Assembly (NCBI RefSeq): GCF_003219815.1
Contig: NZ_QJVD01000028.1
Span: 1-46,551, forward strand
Direction: 5' to 3'
Origin: Arthrobacter livingstonensis
Lineage (GTDB): Bacteria > Actinomycetota > Actinomycetes > Actinomycetales > Micrococcaceae
DNA: 46,551 nt
Numbering within the stretch: position 1 is the stretch's first letter; every line of letters starts with the position of its first letter. Under the pieces are notes generated by a model, which searched no databases, was not told the DNA's origin, and saw only the letters and a list, made by a program, of their open reading frames with translations. Below, piece after piece: positions 1 to 8,933 of the stretch. The translations under genes and the position numbers were made by a program.

Positions 1-51
1 CCCACCGGCCGCACCTACCTCGACACCCAAGACGAACCCGCCCCCTTCTAA
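1..51 (+). CDS. C-terminal end of a probable DUF222/HNH endonuclease-type protein (partial)
   Basis: Only the last 16 codons and a TAA stop lie in the window. The peptide reads PTGRTYLDTQDEPAPF. A PTGxTYxxxPxPF-like ending is common in the multicopy DUF222/HNH-endonuclease proteins of Arthrobacter and relatives, where the tail follows the HNH motif. Assignment rests on this short tail alone, so the function is inferred. Nothing upstream is visible to show an HNH motif. Confidence 0.4.
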   Translation, partial: PTGRTYLDTQDEPAPF

Positions 52-173
52 AACGCACCACACCCCGAAGCGCCAGGCCTTGCGGCGTGGCTGGGCCGGC
101 CCCATGAGGCGTCCAGTAAGTATCCGGTTTGCTCCGGTCGCTCCGTCCCCAACCTTGGCGAACCGGATTCACA

Positions 174-518
174 TTAGGCGTCCTTGGGACGCCAGACGCC
201 GAAGCGGTTTCCCTGCGGGTCAAGCAGGTGGGCGAATTCGATGGCCCCGTTGTCCACGACGGGGACGGCGATGGAGGCACCCAATGCCACCGCCTTCTCA
301 ACGCTCGTCCCGACATCGTCGACTTGGACGTAGAAGATGGCCCAGTTCCCGGCACCCATGGCCGTGGTGTCCCACAATCCGCCGCGATCGCCGTCCACCA
401 TGCTGTAGCCGACGGCGGAGGGCTGGCCGACGGGCCAGTCAAACATTCCCGAATAGAATGCCTTGGAGGCCGCGGGGTCGGGGGTTCCGATTTCAAAGTA
501 GTTGACGTTATTGGACAT
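174..518 (-). CDS. VOC (glyoxalase/bleomycin resistance-like) family protein
   Basis: A 114-residue single-domain vicinal-oxygen-chelate protein. It opens NNVNYFEIGTPDPAASKAFY and closes with a beta-strand pair ending FAHLLDPQGNRFGVWRP, the usual VOC fold signature of a metal-site glutamate/histidine plus LxDPxGN. Members include lyases, dioxygenases and drug-binding proteins, and the substrate cannot be read from sequence. The start at 518 is chosen over an in-frame ATG at 545 because a GAAGGAG site lies just before it and homology begins there. It is transcribed away from the ene-reductase gene, leaving a 220-bp divergent promoter region. Confidence 0.85.
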   Translation of the reverse strand: MSNNVNYFEIGTPDPAASKAFYSGMFDWPVGQPSAVGYSMVDGDRGGLWDTTAMGAGNWAIFYVQVDDVGTSVEKAVALGASIAVPVVDNGAIEFAHLLDPQGNRFGVWRPKDA

Positions 519-738
519 GACGCTCCTTCGGGGCAAACAGGGCAAGGCCCTGTCGTGGTTGGTTTCAGCTTCACCCCGCCGGGTTCTCCGCGCAAGAGTT
601 CCGCGCCAGTTTCCTCGCAGGTTTCCGAGTTGCGGCGGGCGGACCCTCCGGCGGGAATAGCATCAGCCCCGCCGCGCGTTGTCGCAAGCAGAGTGACACC
701 AGCCGCAACACCACACGCAACACCGTGAAAGAAGACCC

Positions 739-1812
739 ATGAACCTGTTTTCCCCCGTAACCCTTGGTGAACTTGAACTGCCCAACCGAATCGTGATGGC
801 CCCCCTCACCCGTTCGCGTTCGGGCACCGATGGCGTTCCGGGAGAGGATGTCGTCGAGTACTACCGCCAGCGGGCCTCCATGGGCCTGCTCGTCAGCGAG
901 GGCACATACCCGAGCTTTGCGGGCCAGGGCTTCGTACGCCAGCCCGGCCTCGTGACGGAAGAACAAATCGCCGGCTGGAAGCGTGTCACCGACGCGGTCC
1001 ATGCCGCCGGGGGCCTCATCATCGCCCAGGTCATGCACGCCGGACGTGTCACCCATCCCGGCACCACGGGCGGTCGGGAGGTGGTGGCGCCCAGCGCCAT
1101 CGCCATTGACGGGCTCACGCGCACCTACGACGGCAAGGCGCCCTTCACCGTGCCGCACGCACTGACCGCCGCGGAACTTCCCGGCGTAATCGAAGAGTTC
1201 GTCCACGGCTCGCGCAACGCCATTGCCGCCGGATTTGACGGAGTCGAACTCCACGGCGCCAATGGCTACCTGCTCCACGAGTTCCTGGCACCCTCCGCCA
1301 ACCACCGAACCGACGTGTACGGCGGCACCGCCGAAAACCGCGCCCGCTTCGTCGTCGAGACCGTGGCGGCGGTGGCCGCCGCCATCGGGGCCGGCAGGAC
1401 GTGGCTGCGCATCTCCCCCGAACACAATGTCCAGGGCGCGCTGGAAACCGACGCCGCAGACACACTTGCCACGTACCAGGCACTTGCCGACGGCATTGCC
1501 CCGCTGGGCCTGGGCGGACTGAGCATCCTGCACCAGGACCCGTCCGGATCTCTCGTCCAGGAACTGCGCGCGCGCTTTGGCGGACCGTTCCTGGTCAATA
1601 CGGGCTTCAGCACGGTCACGACGCTGGAGGACGCGCTGGCCGTGGCAGGCAGCGGCTGGGCCGACGCCGTGGTGGTGGGGCGCCCCGCATTGGCCAACCC
1701 GGACCTGGCCCGCCGCTGGCGCGAGGGACTGCCCCTCAACGAGGCGGACCACACAACCTTCTACTCCGAAGGTACCAAGGGGTACACCGATTACCCGTTC
1801 TGGGAAAACTAA
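739..1812 (+). CDS. Old Yellow Enzyme-type alkene reductase (NemA/OYE family)
   Basis: A 357-residue FMN-dependent TIM-barrel ene-reductase, normal length for the OYE/NemA group. These enzymes use NAD(P)H to reduce activated C=C bonds of enals, enones, maleimides or nitro compounds. Visible landmarks are the N-terminal LFSPVTLGELELPNRIVMAPLTRSR, the active-site HGAN pair (H172 and N175), the following GYLLHEFLAPSANHRTD-YGG block and the phosphate-binding VGRPALANPDL near the C-terminus. It is probably cytoplasmic. A strong hairpin 30 bp downstream suggests a monocistronic unit. The physiological substrate is unknown. Confidence 0.93.
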   Translation: MNLFSPVTLGELELPNRIVMAPLTRSRSGTDGVPGEDVVEYYRQRASMGLLVSEGTYPSFAGQGFVRQPGLVTEEQIAGWKRVTDAVHAAGGLIIAQVMHAGRVTHPGTTGGREVVAPSAIAIDGLTRTYDGKAPFTVPHALTAAELPGVIEEFVHGSRNAIAAGFDGVELHGANGYLLHEFLAPSANHRTDVYGGTAENRARFVVETVAAVAAAIGAGRTWLRISPEHNVQGALETDAADTLATYQALADGIAPLGLGGLSILHQDPSGSLVQELRARFGGPFLVNTGFSTVTTLEDALAVAGSGWADAVVVGRPALANPDLARRWREGLPLNEADHTTFYSEGTKGYTDYPFWEN

Positions 1813-1844
1813 CAGCGCCGTTCGGGCGATTCCTGCGTATAAAG

Positions 1845-1880
1845 TTCGACGGCGGCACCCTAGCAGGGGTCGCCGTCGAA
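1845..1880 (+). terminator. Hairpin terminator after the ene-reductase
   Basis: Perfect 10-bp arms TTCGACGGCG / CGCCGTCGAA enclose a further ACCC/GGGT pairing with a two-base bulge. It lies 32 bp after the TAA of the ene-reductase. There is no T tract, as is usual in actinobacteria. Confidence 0.65.
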
Positions 1881-1978
1881 TAAGTGGATGCACACCTGCT
1901 CCGGCCTCGCAAATCCACGGCGCAACAAAGCGAAATATTCCTTCGCCATTTGGGCCAAACAAGGGGCACGCTGGATAC

Positions 1979-3001
1979 ATGAGCACAACACGCACATCAG
2001 TCCCGGTCCTGGATCTCTCCACTGCCCGCAATGCGGATGGGAACTTCAGTCCGGAATTCATCGATACGCTGCGGGACGCCGCACACAATGTGGGCTTCTT
2101 TCAGGTCACCAACTACGGTGCCGCTCCCGGCCAGGCCCAGGAGCTCCTGGACACGCTCGCCGGCTTCTTCCGCCTGCCGTTGGAGCAGCGCCTGGCGCTG
2201 GACAACCGCACCTCCGCCCAATTCCGCGGCTACACGCGGCTGGGCACCGAGATCACCCGCGGACGCGCGGACTCCCGCGAACAAATCGACTTCGGACCGG
2301 ACCGCGAACCTTTGGCAGACGTGCCGGCGGACAAGCTTTTCCTGCGTCTGCAGGGCCGCAACCAATGGCCTGCCGGCTACCCGGAGCTGGAGCGCATCGC
2401 ACAGCAGTGGGCAGCACTCATGTCCGGCATTGGCGCCGAACTGCTGGCCGGCATCGGCGTGGCCCTGGGTCTGCCGGAGGACTACTTTGCCGCCCCGTTT
2501 GCCGACACCCCGGCCTGGATGGGCAAGCTGGTCCACTATGTTGGCGGCCAGGTGCCCGAAGCCGGCACCCAGGGAGTGGGATCCCATGCTGACTACGGCT
2601 TTGTGACCCTGCTGCTGCAGGACCAGGTGGGCGGGCTGGAAGTGCAGCCACACGGCCAGGAGGACTGGATCGCCGTGGAGCCCCTCCCCGGCGCCCTGGT
2701 GGTGAACCTCGGCGAGATGCTCGAAGTTGCCACGAAGGGCTACCTGATGGCGACCATCCACCGCGTTACCGCTCCCGCTCCCGGCGCGGACCGCTACTCG
2801 GTGCCGTTCTTCTGGTCGCCGCGGCTGGACGCCGTGATCGGGACGGTGCCGCTGCCGGTTGAGCTGGCCGCAGGGGCCCGCGGCGTCACCGACGACCCCG
2901 ACAACCCCATGCTCTCCTCCTACGGCGCGAACGTGCTCAAGGGCTGGGTCCGCGCCCACCCCCAGACGGCCGCCATCCACTACCCGGAACTGGGCGGATA
3001 G
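1979..3001 (+). CDS. Isopenicillin N synthase-like 2-oxoglutarate/Fe(II)-dependent dioxygenase
   Basis: A 340-residue member of the IPNS/flavone-synthase-like branch of non-haem Fe(II) oxygenases. The N-terminal DIOX_N part starts VPVLDLSTAR and contains the GFFQVTNYG segment. The facial triad is H203-x-D205 (SHADYG) and H261 (TIHRV), with R272 in RYSVPFF as the expected 2-oxoglutarate carboxylate ligand. Homologues hydroxylate or desaturate small molecules; the substrate here is unknown. The frame is open far upstream, but the ATG at 1979 is where homology begins. The DUF1684 gene follows 6 bp later, so the two are probably co-transcribed. Confidence 0.92.
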   Translation: MSTTRTSVPVLDLSTARNADGNFSPEFIDTLRDAAHNVGFFQVTNYGAAPGQAQELLDTLAGFFRLPLEQRLALDNRTSAQFRGYTRLGTEITRGRADSREQIDFGPDREPLADVPADKLFLRLQGRNQWPAGYPELERIAQQWAALMSGIGAELLAGIGVALGLPEDYFAAPFADTPAWMGKLVHYVGGQVPEAGTQGVGSHADYGFVTLLLQDQVGGLEVQPHGQEDWIAVEPLPGALVVNLGEMLEVATKGYLMATIHRVTAPAPGADRYSVPFFWSPRLDAVIGTVPLPVELAAGARGVTDDPDNPMLSSYGANVLKGWVRAHPQTAAIHYPELGG

Positions 3002-3007
3002 CGCACC

Positions 3008-3649
3008 GTGGAGCCGACAGCTGCAGCAGCTGCGGCAGTCATCGACTGGCGGCTGCGGACCTTTGAGCTGTACAGCCAGGTCCGCAGCACGGCCGCGAAC
3101 GACGGCGCCGCCGCGGCCCATGCGCTTTGGGTGCGGGGACGCGACGAAATGTTCGCCACCCACCCGGCGTCTGCCCTGAATGCGGAGAAAAGGGCCCGCT
3201 TCACCGGCCTGTCCGTGGCCGCCTACGACCCGGCCTTCCGCTTTGAGTGCCTGCTCTCAGCCGCGGGCGCCGGGGAGGAGATGCTGGTACGCACCGGAAC
3301 CGACGGCACAGTCCCGTTCGAACGCCTCGGCACCTTCGACGTTCCCGGCGTCGGCTCGCTGGCGGCATGGCAGCTGCGCAGTTACGGCGGTGGGATCTTT
3401 GTCCCCTTCCGTGATGCCACCTCGGGGAAGCCCGCCGGCAGCTACGGCGCCGGGCGCTACCTGTTGGACACCATCAAGGGTGCATACCTGGGGGGCGCCG
3501 GTGAAGCGTTCATCCTGGATTTCAATTTTGCCTACAACCCATCGTGTGCCTATGACGAGGCTTGGGCGTGCCCGCTGCCCGGGCCGGCCAACCGGCTGGC
3601 GGCGGAGATTCCCGCAGGGGAACGCTACCTGCCGGCGCTGGCCGACTGA
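3008..3649 (+). CDS. DUF1684 domain-containing protein
   Basis: A 213-residue protein with the DUF1684 signature in its second half: GSYGAGRYLLDTIKGAYLG followed by DFNFAYNPSCAYDEAWACPL and the ending PANRLAAEIPAGE. The family is widespread in actinobacteria and other bacteria and has no established activity. The very conserved tyrosine, aspartate and cysteine block suggests an enzyme or ligand-binding role. No signal peptide is visible. The GTG start at 3008 lies 6 bp after the dioxygenase stop codon. The convergent esterase gene begins 37 bp beyond its end. Confidence 0.87.
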   Translation: MEPTAAAAAAVIDWRLRTFELYSQVRSTAANDGAAAAHALWVRGRDEMFATHPASALNAEKRARFTGLSVAAYDPAFRFECLLSAAGAGEEMLVRTGTDGTVPFERLGTFDVPGVGSLAAWQLRSYGGGIFVPFRDATSGKPAGSYGAGRYLLDTIKGAYLGGAGEAFILDFNFAYNPSCAYDEAWACPLPGPANRLAAEIPAGERYLPALAD

Positions 3650-3685
3650 CTGTCTTTGACGACCTTCGTCGGTTCGGTGCCGGGT

Positions 3686-4696
3686 TTAAGCGGTCACCTT
3701 TTTGATGAATGACTGCAATCGGCCGTAAACCTCCTGTGATTCCGGGTAGCGGAAGTTCTGCTGCCACGTGTGCTCGGTGTTGGCGCTGTCCCAGCCGTAA
3801 ATGAGTGAGTCCACGGGAACCCCGTGCTGGTCGAGGCTTTGGATGAAGTTCATGTTGGAGGAGTAGAAGAAGTCCCGCTCCGATGTCGTGATGAACACGG
3901 GCGGGCACCGGTTGTCGAGCCACTCGATGGGTGACATGTAATGGGACTCCTCACGCAGCCTGTGCTTCTCCTTCCCGCCTTCCTTTCCTTTGCCGTCGTG
4001 GGGCAGGAGCATGCGGATGAAGTTCAGGCTTAGTACAAAACCCTTGTCGAAGAACACCGAGAAATCAACGATGCTGCAATGCTGCACCAGCCCCTTGAGC
4101 GAGGCGATCGGCATTGCGGGGTGCAACGCATAGTGTTCGGCCAGTTCAGGGCGGAAGGTGGCCGCCGCGGTGAGCGCCGAAATCTGTCCACCTGCGGAGT
4201 CCCCGCCCAGGACAATCCGATGCGAGTCGCCGCCAAACTCACGAATGTGGGCATCGACCCAGCCAAGCGCTTCGTTGGCGTCCTCCAGGACCTGGCCCAA
4301 GTGAAAATGCGGCGCCATGCGGTAGTTCACGTTGACCACGACCAGGCCGAAGGCGGCCTGGCTGGCACAGTATTTTGTCAATGAGGCCTTGTCGCCGGAG
4401 GTCCACCCGCCGCCGTGAAAGTAGACGTACACCGGCAGCCAGGTCTCCGGCGTGCGGCCATCGGCCGGGGCGATGACGTCCAGCCGGTGCCAGCGGATAT
4501 GGTCGCCGACGAAGTCAATGTCATACCAATGCCGCACCCCGGTGATGGGATCCACATTGAGATGCTGCAGTTCGCCCTTGCTGATCGTGTGCATGAACAA
4601 GCGCCAAACCCACACGGGGACCCGACGCAGTGCGCCCCTGGCGCGGCGGCCGGAGGCAAATGCGCTGCGGGAATCATCAGGGACCCGTTCACCCAT
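3686..4696 (-). CDS. Alpha/beta hydrolase, hormone-sensitive-lipase-like esterase
   Basis: A 336-residue serine hydrolase of the HSL (family IV) type. The oxyanion-hole motif HGGGW is at residues 94-98 and the nucleophile elbow GDSAGG is at 165-170 with S167. The acid is probably the aspartate of TTSERDFF and the histidine that of NTEHTW near the C-terminus, completing the triad. There is no signal peptide, so it is likely a cytoplasmic carboxylesterase acting on short-chain esters. The ATG at 4696 has no good Shine-Dalgarno site; a second methionine at residue 35 is an alternative start. It diverges from the SDR gene across about 110 bp. Confidence 0.88.
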   Translation of the reverse strand: MGERVPDDSRSAFASGRRARGALRRVPVWVWRLFMHTISKGELQHLNVDPITGVRHWYDIDFVGDHIRWHRLDVIAPADGRTPETWLPVYVYFHGGGWTSGDKASLTKYCASQAAFGLVVVNVNYRMAPHFHLGQVLEDANEALGWVDAHIREFGGDSHRIVLGGDSAGGQISALTAAATFRPELAEHYALHPAMPIASLKGLVQHCSIVDFSVFFDKGFVLSLNFIRMLLPHDGKGKEGGKEKHRLREESHYMSPIEWLDNRCPPVFITTSERDFFYSSNMNFIQSLDQHGVPVDSLIYGWDSANTEHTWQQNFRYPESQEVYGRLQSFIKKVTA

Positions 4697-4805
4697 ACAT
4701 CAACGTTAAGCCCGTGCACTGGGTTGCGACTGTGAAATTAGGGCGCCTCTTCGCATAACGCGCCGCCGGATCTATCGTTGGTTACACCACCACGAGGAGC
4801 ATCCG

Positions 4806-5519
4806 ATGATCGTTGAAGGCAGGATTGCGCTCATCACGGGCGCCTCAAGCGGCATCGGGCTCGCCCTGGCCCGTTTGCTGGCGGCCAAGGGTGCCACCAC
4901 GGCACTTGCGGCACGGTCGGCTGGTAAACTGGAGCAGCTCGCCAGCGAGCTTGCCGGCTCCCTGGCGATACCCACTGACATGCGCGACGGCGATGCGGTC
5001 CGCCGGATGGTGGAGGTCACCTACAAGCACTGCGGGCGCATCGACATCCTGGTCAACAATGCGGGCCGCGCCATGCACACCGCGATCGCCCAGGCTGACC
5101 TGCAGGAGTACAGGTACCTGTTCAATCTCAACGTCGTCGGACCGCTGCAGGCGATGCAGTTGGTCGCCCCGCTGATGAAGAAGCACGGCGGAGGGGTGAT
5201 TGTGAACGTCAGTTCGGGGACCACGCTGCGGACACTGCCGGGGGTTGGGCCGTATTCCTCCAGCAAGCATGCGTTGAACAACCTGAGCAAGGTGGCACGC
5301 ATGGAATTGGCGGCCGACAACATCAGTGTCGCACTGGTCTATCCGTATGTCACCGCCACGAATTTTGGCGGCGGGGCCAACGCTCCGGGACCAGCCCGGC
5401 CCGGTGTGGTGCCGGACACGGCAGAGTATGCCGCCTCCCTGGTGCTCGAAGCGATCGAAACCGAACACGAGGGCACCTACGCCGCGAAAACCGCCGCATG
5501 GCTCACCCCTAAGTCCTAG
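4806..5519 (+). CDS. SDR family oxidoreductase
   Basis: A classical 237-residue short-chain dehydrogenase/reductase. It has the Rossmann TGASSGIG motif at residues 12-19, the NNAG motif, catalytic serine in VSSG (S136/S137) and the YSSSK pair (Y150, K154). It most likely uses NADP(H) or NAD(H) to interconvert an alcohol and a carbonyl. The substrate is not deducible. A CGAGGAG site lies 7 nt before the ATG. Its stop codon overlaps by 4 bp the stop of the convergent flavoprotein gene. Confidence 0.9.
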   Translation: MIVEGRIALITGASSGIGLALARLLAAKGATTALAARSAGKLEQLASELAGSLAIPTDMRDGDAVRRMVEVTYKHCGRIDILVNNAGRAMHTAIAQADLQEYRYLFNLNVVGPLQAMQLVAPLMKKHGGGVIVNVSSGTTLRTLPGVGPYSSSKHALNNLSKVARMELAADNISVALVYPYVTATNFGGGANAPGPARPGVVPDTAEYAASLVLEAIETEHEGTYAAKTAAWLTPKS

Positions 5520-7099
5520 CCCTCATCGTCGCCGGCCTGCTCCTCGAGGACCGCCATGGCGGCGTTGTGCCCGCCAATTCCGCTCACACCGCCGCCGCGG
5601 CGGGCGCCGGCGCCGCACAGGAAAATGCGTGGGTTGCCGGTGTCAACGCCCCAGCGCCGGGCGGGGGTGTCGCGCGGGGCGTCGTCTTCAAGAAATGGCC
5701 ACTGCAGGGGGCCGTGGAAGATGTTGCCGCCGGGCATGTTCAGCGCACGTTCCAGGTCCATGGTCGTTTTGCTTTCAATGCAGGGGGCGCCACCGGCATC
5801 CCTGAGCAACAGCTCTTCAATGGGCTCGGCCAGGACCGAGTTCAGGGACGCCAGCACGGCGTCCTGGAGCCGTTCCCGGAGAACAGCATCGTTTCCCTCG
5901 GTGACCCACCGGTGAGGGGTGTGAAGCCCAAAGACCGTCAGGGTCTGCGCTCCGGAGGCGGCGAGTGCCGGCGAGAGGATGCTGGGATCGGTCAGCGAAT
6001 GGCAGTAGACCTCGCACGGCAGAGGGGCCGGGATGCTGCCGCCGGCGGCGTCGCGGTAGGAGCCTTCCAAGTGGCCGTAACCCTCGTTGATGTGGAAGGT
6101 CCCGCCGAAGGCGGCCGCAGCCGATATCGTTTCGTCCCGCAGCCGCGGAAGACGGCGCAGCAGCAGGTTGACCTTGATCTGGGCACCTTCCGGCCGTGGC
6201 GCGCCGTCGTCCGCTACGCCTATCAGTTCCCGGAGCACCGCGGGCGCCACATTGGCCAAAACGTGGCGTCCGGTGACCACAACCTCGGTTCCGCCGGAAC
6301 GATACCGGACCCCGCCGTCGTCCGTCACCCCTGTCACCAGCGCACCGGTCAGCAGCTGCGCGCCGGCGTCGCGGGCGGCCCGCTCGAGTTCGGCGGTGAC
6401 GGCGCCCATGCCGCCAATGGGGATGTCCCAATCCCCGGTTTCGTTGCCGATGACGTGGTAGAGGAAACAGCGGTTGGCCGCCAGGGAAGGATCGTCCAGT
6501 GAGGTGAAGGTGCCGATCAGCGCGTCGGTGGCGACGACCCCGCGCACCACGTCGTTGCTGAAGCGGGCGGTGACGGACCGGCCCACGGGCTGCTCGATGA
6601 ATTCGTCCCACAGGGCATCATCCTCGAGCAGGCGGCGCGCCTCGGAGCGCGTGGGCAGAGGCTCGCAGACGGTCGGGAAAATGGCCCTCGCGAGGCGTGC
6701 GGTGTCGGAGTAAAAGCCGGCCATGGCATCAAAATCGGCAGCCGCGCCCAGGCGGGCGAAAGAGGCCCGGCTGGCCTCCGGGTCGCCATGGTCGACCAGC
6801 AGGCCGGCGGCGCCGCCGCCGGGGTCCGGCGTGTAGGAGGAGTAACGGCGCCGGACCAGTTTGAGGTCCAGGCCCAGCTCCTTGATGATGCGCTGTGGCA
6901 GCAGGCTGACAAGGTAGGCGTAGCGGGACAGCCGGGCGTCCACGCCATCGAACGCGGTGGCGGAAACCGCCGCGCCGCCGAGGTGGCCGTCCCGTTCCAG
7001 CACCAGCACGCTCTTTCCGGCGCGGGCCAGGTATGCTGCCGCGGTCAGCCCGTTGTGCCCGCCGCCAACAATGACGACGTCGTGGGTGGTGTGGATCAT
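5516..7099 (-). CDS. NAD(P)/FAD-dependent oxidoreductase, phytoene-desaturase/PYROXD2-like
   Basis: A 527-residue flavoprotein of the amino-oxidase/CrtI superfamily. The dinucleotide fold VVIVGGGHNGLTAAAYLARAG gives G12, G14 and G17, and the FAD-closing C-terminal motif is FLCGAGARRGGGVSGIGGHN. The overall pattern (SRYAYLVSLLP, late GGNIFHGPLQW) fits the PYROXD2/CrtO-like branch rather than a true carotenoid desaturase, and no other carotenoid gene is nearby. An AAAGGTGA site precedes the ATG. It is the last gene of the leftward unit DUF503 > HAD > this gene, 4 bp after the HAD stop codon. The substrate is unknown. Confidence 0.9.
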   Translation of the reverse strand: MIHTTHDVVIVGGGHNGLTAAAYLARAGKSVLVLERDGHLGGAAVSATAFDGVDARLSRYAYLVSLLPQRIIKELGLDLKLVRRRYSSYTPDPGGGAAGLLVDHGDPEASRASFARLGAAADFDAMAGFYSDTARLARAIFPTVCEPLPTRSEARRLLEDDALWDEFIEQPVGRSVTARFSNDVVRGVVATDALIGTFTSLDDPSLAANRCFLYHVIGNETGDWDIPIGGMGAVTAELERAARDAGAQLLTGALVTGVTDDGGVRYRSGGTEVVVTGRHVLANVAPAVLRELIGVADDGAPRPEGAQIKVNLLLRRLPRLRDETISAAAAFGGTFHINEGYGHLEGSYRDAAGGSIPAPLPCEVYCHSLTDPSILSPALAASGAQTLTVFGLHTPHRWVTEGNDAVLRERLQDAVLASLNSVLAEPIEELLLRDAGGAPCIESKTTMDLERALNMPGGNIFHGPLQWPFLEDDAPRDTPARRWGVDTGNPRIFLCGAGARRGGGVSGIGGHNAAMAVLEEQAGDDEG

Positions 7100-7103
7100 G
7101 GGT

Positions 7104-7649
7104 TCACCTTTCGCCGTGCTGCCATTGCTCCGTCGGACCGGAGTCCAGGAATGCCTTGATGCTGAGGATGTCCGTGAGGGAAATGCCCCGCCGGGGATCC
7201 GGGGAGACGCCCAGAATGCGCCGGCCCAGGATGGTCATCCATGCACCTGCCCTGTCTTCGGAGTCGAGTTGGTCGTCAATCCACACAATACGTTCCGGGC
7301 TGTGCTTTTCGATGTCCCGCTGGATGGCATCAAGCTTCCACCATTCATAACCGCCGGCCTGGTCGCCAGAGCTGAGCACGGGCCATTTCCGCCCGTCCAG
7401 GCCGATGGCCCGGCACAGGTATTTGGGGGCAAGTTCCTCCCAACTGGTCAGCCACACACAACGCACCCCCGCACAGCCGGACAGATCGTTCAGTTCGCCC
7501 ACGAGCTCTGCGGCGTACTTGACCTCCATCAGGCCGACGCCGGCATACTGCCAGGCGGTGCCCCAATCCGTGGTCCCCACCGGGCCGAACGGGCAGACGA
7601 CGCCGTCCACGTCCAGGTAGAGCGAGATGCTCTTCACGATGTGCCCCAT
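7104..7649 (-). CDS. HAD-like hydrolase domain protein
   Basis: A 181-residue HAD-fold protein. The nucleophile motif is LYLDVDGVV (D13, D15), the second motif is VWLTSWEE, and the distal acidic motif is IVWIDDQ. The short cap-less layout with DVDGVV and WIDDQ resembles the HAD domain found in bacterial RNA-repair proteins and in stand-alone HADs of actinobacteria. It is probably a cytoplasmic phosphatase; the substrate is unknown. The ATG lies 1 bp after the TGA of the DUF503 gene, so translation is coupled, and the flavoprotein gene follows 4 bp later. Confidence 0.8.
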   Translation of the reverse strand: MGHIVKSISLYLDVDGVVCPFGPVGTTDWGTAWQYAGVGLMEVKYAAELVGELNDLSGCAGVRCVWLTSWEELAPKYLCRAIGLDGRKWPVLSSGDQAGGYEWWKLDAIQRDIEKHSPERIVWIDDQLDSEDRAGAWMTILGRRILGVSPDPRRGISLTDILSIKAFLDSGPTEQWQHGER

Positions 7650-7650
7650 T

Positions 7651-7944
7651 TCAGTCGTCGCTGGTTATTGTCCGACGCCGCGCACTGAGCAGGTCGACGC
7701 CGGGACGGCGGGCAACATGGTTTTCGACGGCGTCGAGCACGTCAACGATGTGGGCGCGGTCGGCGGCCACCAGGGCGGCGCCAACGACGGCGCGCCGGTG
7801 CAGGTCGTGGAGGTCCACCTCGGCGATGGAAACGCCGAAGCGTTGGTGGACGTCGGCAAGCACGGGGCGCAGCACGGACCGCTTTTCCTTCAGCGAATGA
7901 ACGTCCCCGAACAAAAGATCAAATTCAATCCAGCCAATCCACAT
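7651..7944 (-). CDS. DUF503 domain-containing protein (YlxP-like)
   Basis: A 97-residue protein matching DUF503: MWIGWIEFDLLFGDVHSLKEKRSVLRP, then EVDLHDLHRRAVVGAALVAADR and a helical C-terminal part. The family (Bacillus YlxP is a member) often lies beside translation factors such as rbfA and is thought to act in ribosome or RNA metabolism, but its role is not settled. The start at 7944 is preferred over an in-frame ATG at 7980 because it opens on the conserved MWIGW and has GGAGGA 10 nt upstream. It is the first gene of the leftward three-gene unit and faces away from the coxD gene. Confidence 0.85.
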   Translation of the reverse strand: MWIGWIEFDLLFGDVHSLKEKRSVLRPVLADVHQRFGVSIAEVDLHDLHRRAVVGAALVAADRAHIVDVLDAVENHVARRPGVDLLSARRRTITSDD

Positions 7945-8045
7945 GCCTCCATCGTCCTCCCGGAAACGCCGTGTTGCCAACGGAACGCCCCCTCACAGGG
8001 GTGGATCTTGCCCGCCATCCCCGCCGATGGCCCTATGCTGGTGCC

Positions 8046-8930
8046 ATGACGAAGACGTCGATCCCCTCAGCCGCCACCCTGGGGGACATGCTGGCCTCCA
8101 CCGGCTACCTGGCCGACGAGGGCCTGTCCACCATCGGCTACCTGGCCCTGAGCATGGAGCGGCCGCTGCTGCTCGAAGGCGAGCCGGGCACGGGCAAGAC
8201 GTCCCTGGCCGAGGCCCTGGCTGAGGCGTTCACGCTGCCGCTGATCCGGCTCCAGTGCTATGAAGGCATTGACGCGTCCCAAGCCCTGTACGACTGGGAC
8301 TTTACGGCCCAAATCCTGCACCTGCGCAGCGTGGAGGCCGGCGGCGGCTCCGGGCTGAGCACTGCAGAGCTGGAAAGCACGCTTTACGACAAGCGCTTCC
8401 TGCTGGCCCGGCCCATACTTAAGGCGCTCCAGCTCAGTCCGGCCGTGCTGCTCATCGACGAGATCGACCGGGCCGACGACGAGTTTGAGGCTTTCCTGCT
8501 GGAGGTCCTGTCCACCTACCAGGTGTCCATCCCCGAGTTCGGCACGGTCAAGGCGGAAACCCCGCCCATTGTGGTGCTGACCTCCAACCGGACCCGCGAC
8601 CTCCACGATGCGCTCAAGCGCCGCTGCCTCTATCACTGGATCGACCACCCGGGGCTGGCCCGCGAGGTGGAGATTGTGCGCTCGCGCCTCCCCCAGCTGC
8701 CGGCGCTGCTGGCCGAACAGGTGGTGCGCACCGTCCAGCAGATCCGCGCCACCGACGGCATCCTCAAGCCCCCGGGTGTCGCGGAGACGCTGGACTGGGC
8801 CCGCGCCATCCATCAGCTGGGACGCGCCGAGCTGGACCTGGCCTCCGCGGCCGCGAGCATTGGCGCCCTGTGCAAGTACCGCGAGGACACCGAACGGGTC
8901 TCCGCCGCCCTGGCGCGGATGCTGGGGTGA
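8046..8930 (+). CDS. coxD: MoxR-type AAA+ ATPase of a CO dehydrogenase-family operon (CoxD-like)
   Basis: A 294-residue MoxR AAA+ ATPase. Walker A is GEPGTGKT (residues 45-52), Walker B is LLIDEIDRAD (D138 region), and sensor 1 is VVLTSNRTRD. In form I CO dehydrogenase systems CoxD and the VWA protein CoxE act as a chaperone pair that matures the active site. The next gene here is exactly such a VWA partner. Start ATG at 8046 is set by homology; an upstream in-frame ATG at 7971 would add an unconserved arginine/proline-rich stretch. First gene of the seven-gene operon. The symbol is by homology to the CoxD subgroup, not proof of a CO substrate. Confidence 0.9.
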   Translation: MTKTSIPSAATLGDMLASTGYLADEGLSTIGYLALSMERPLLLEGEPGTGKTSLAEALAEAFTLPLIRLQCYEGIDASQALYDWDFTAQILHLRSVEAGGGSGLSTAELESTLYDKRFLLARPILKALQLSPAVLLIDEIDRADDEFEAFLLEVLSTYQVSIPEFGTVKAETPPIVVLTSNRTRDLHDALKRRCLYHWIDHPGLAREVEIVRSRLPQLPALLAEQVVRTVQQIRATDGILKPPGVAETLDWARAIHQLGRAELDLASAAASIGALCKYREDTERVSAALARMLG

Positions 8931-8933
8931 GCC

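Noticed and set aside
571-2088. Long open frame (505 codons) on the minus strand
   Set aside because: Antisense shadow of the ene-reductase gene; histidine/glycine/valine-rich translation with no domain, while the plus strand encodes a complete enzyme.
1997-3163. Minus-strand open frame of 388 codons
   Set aside because: Opposite the Fe(II) oxygenase, whose HxD...H triad is intact; the antisense product has no recognisable motif.
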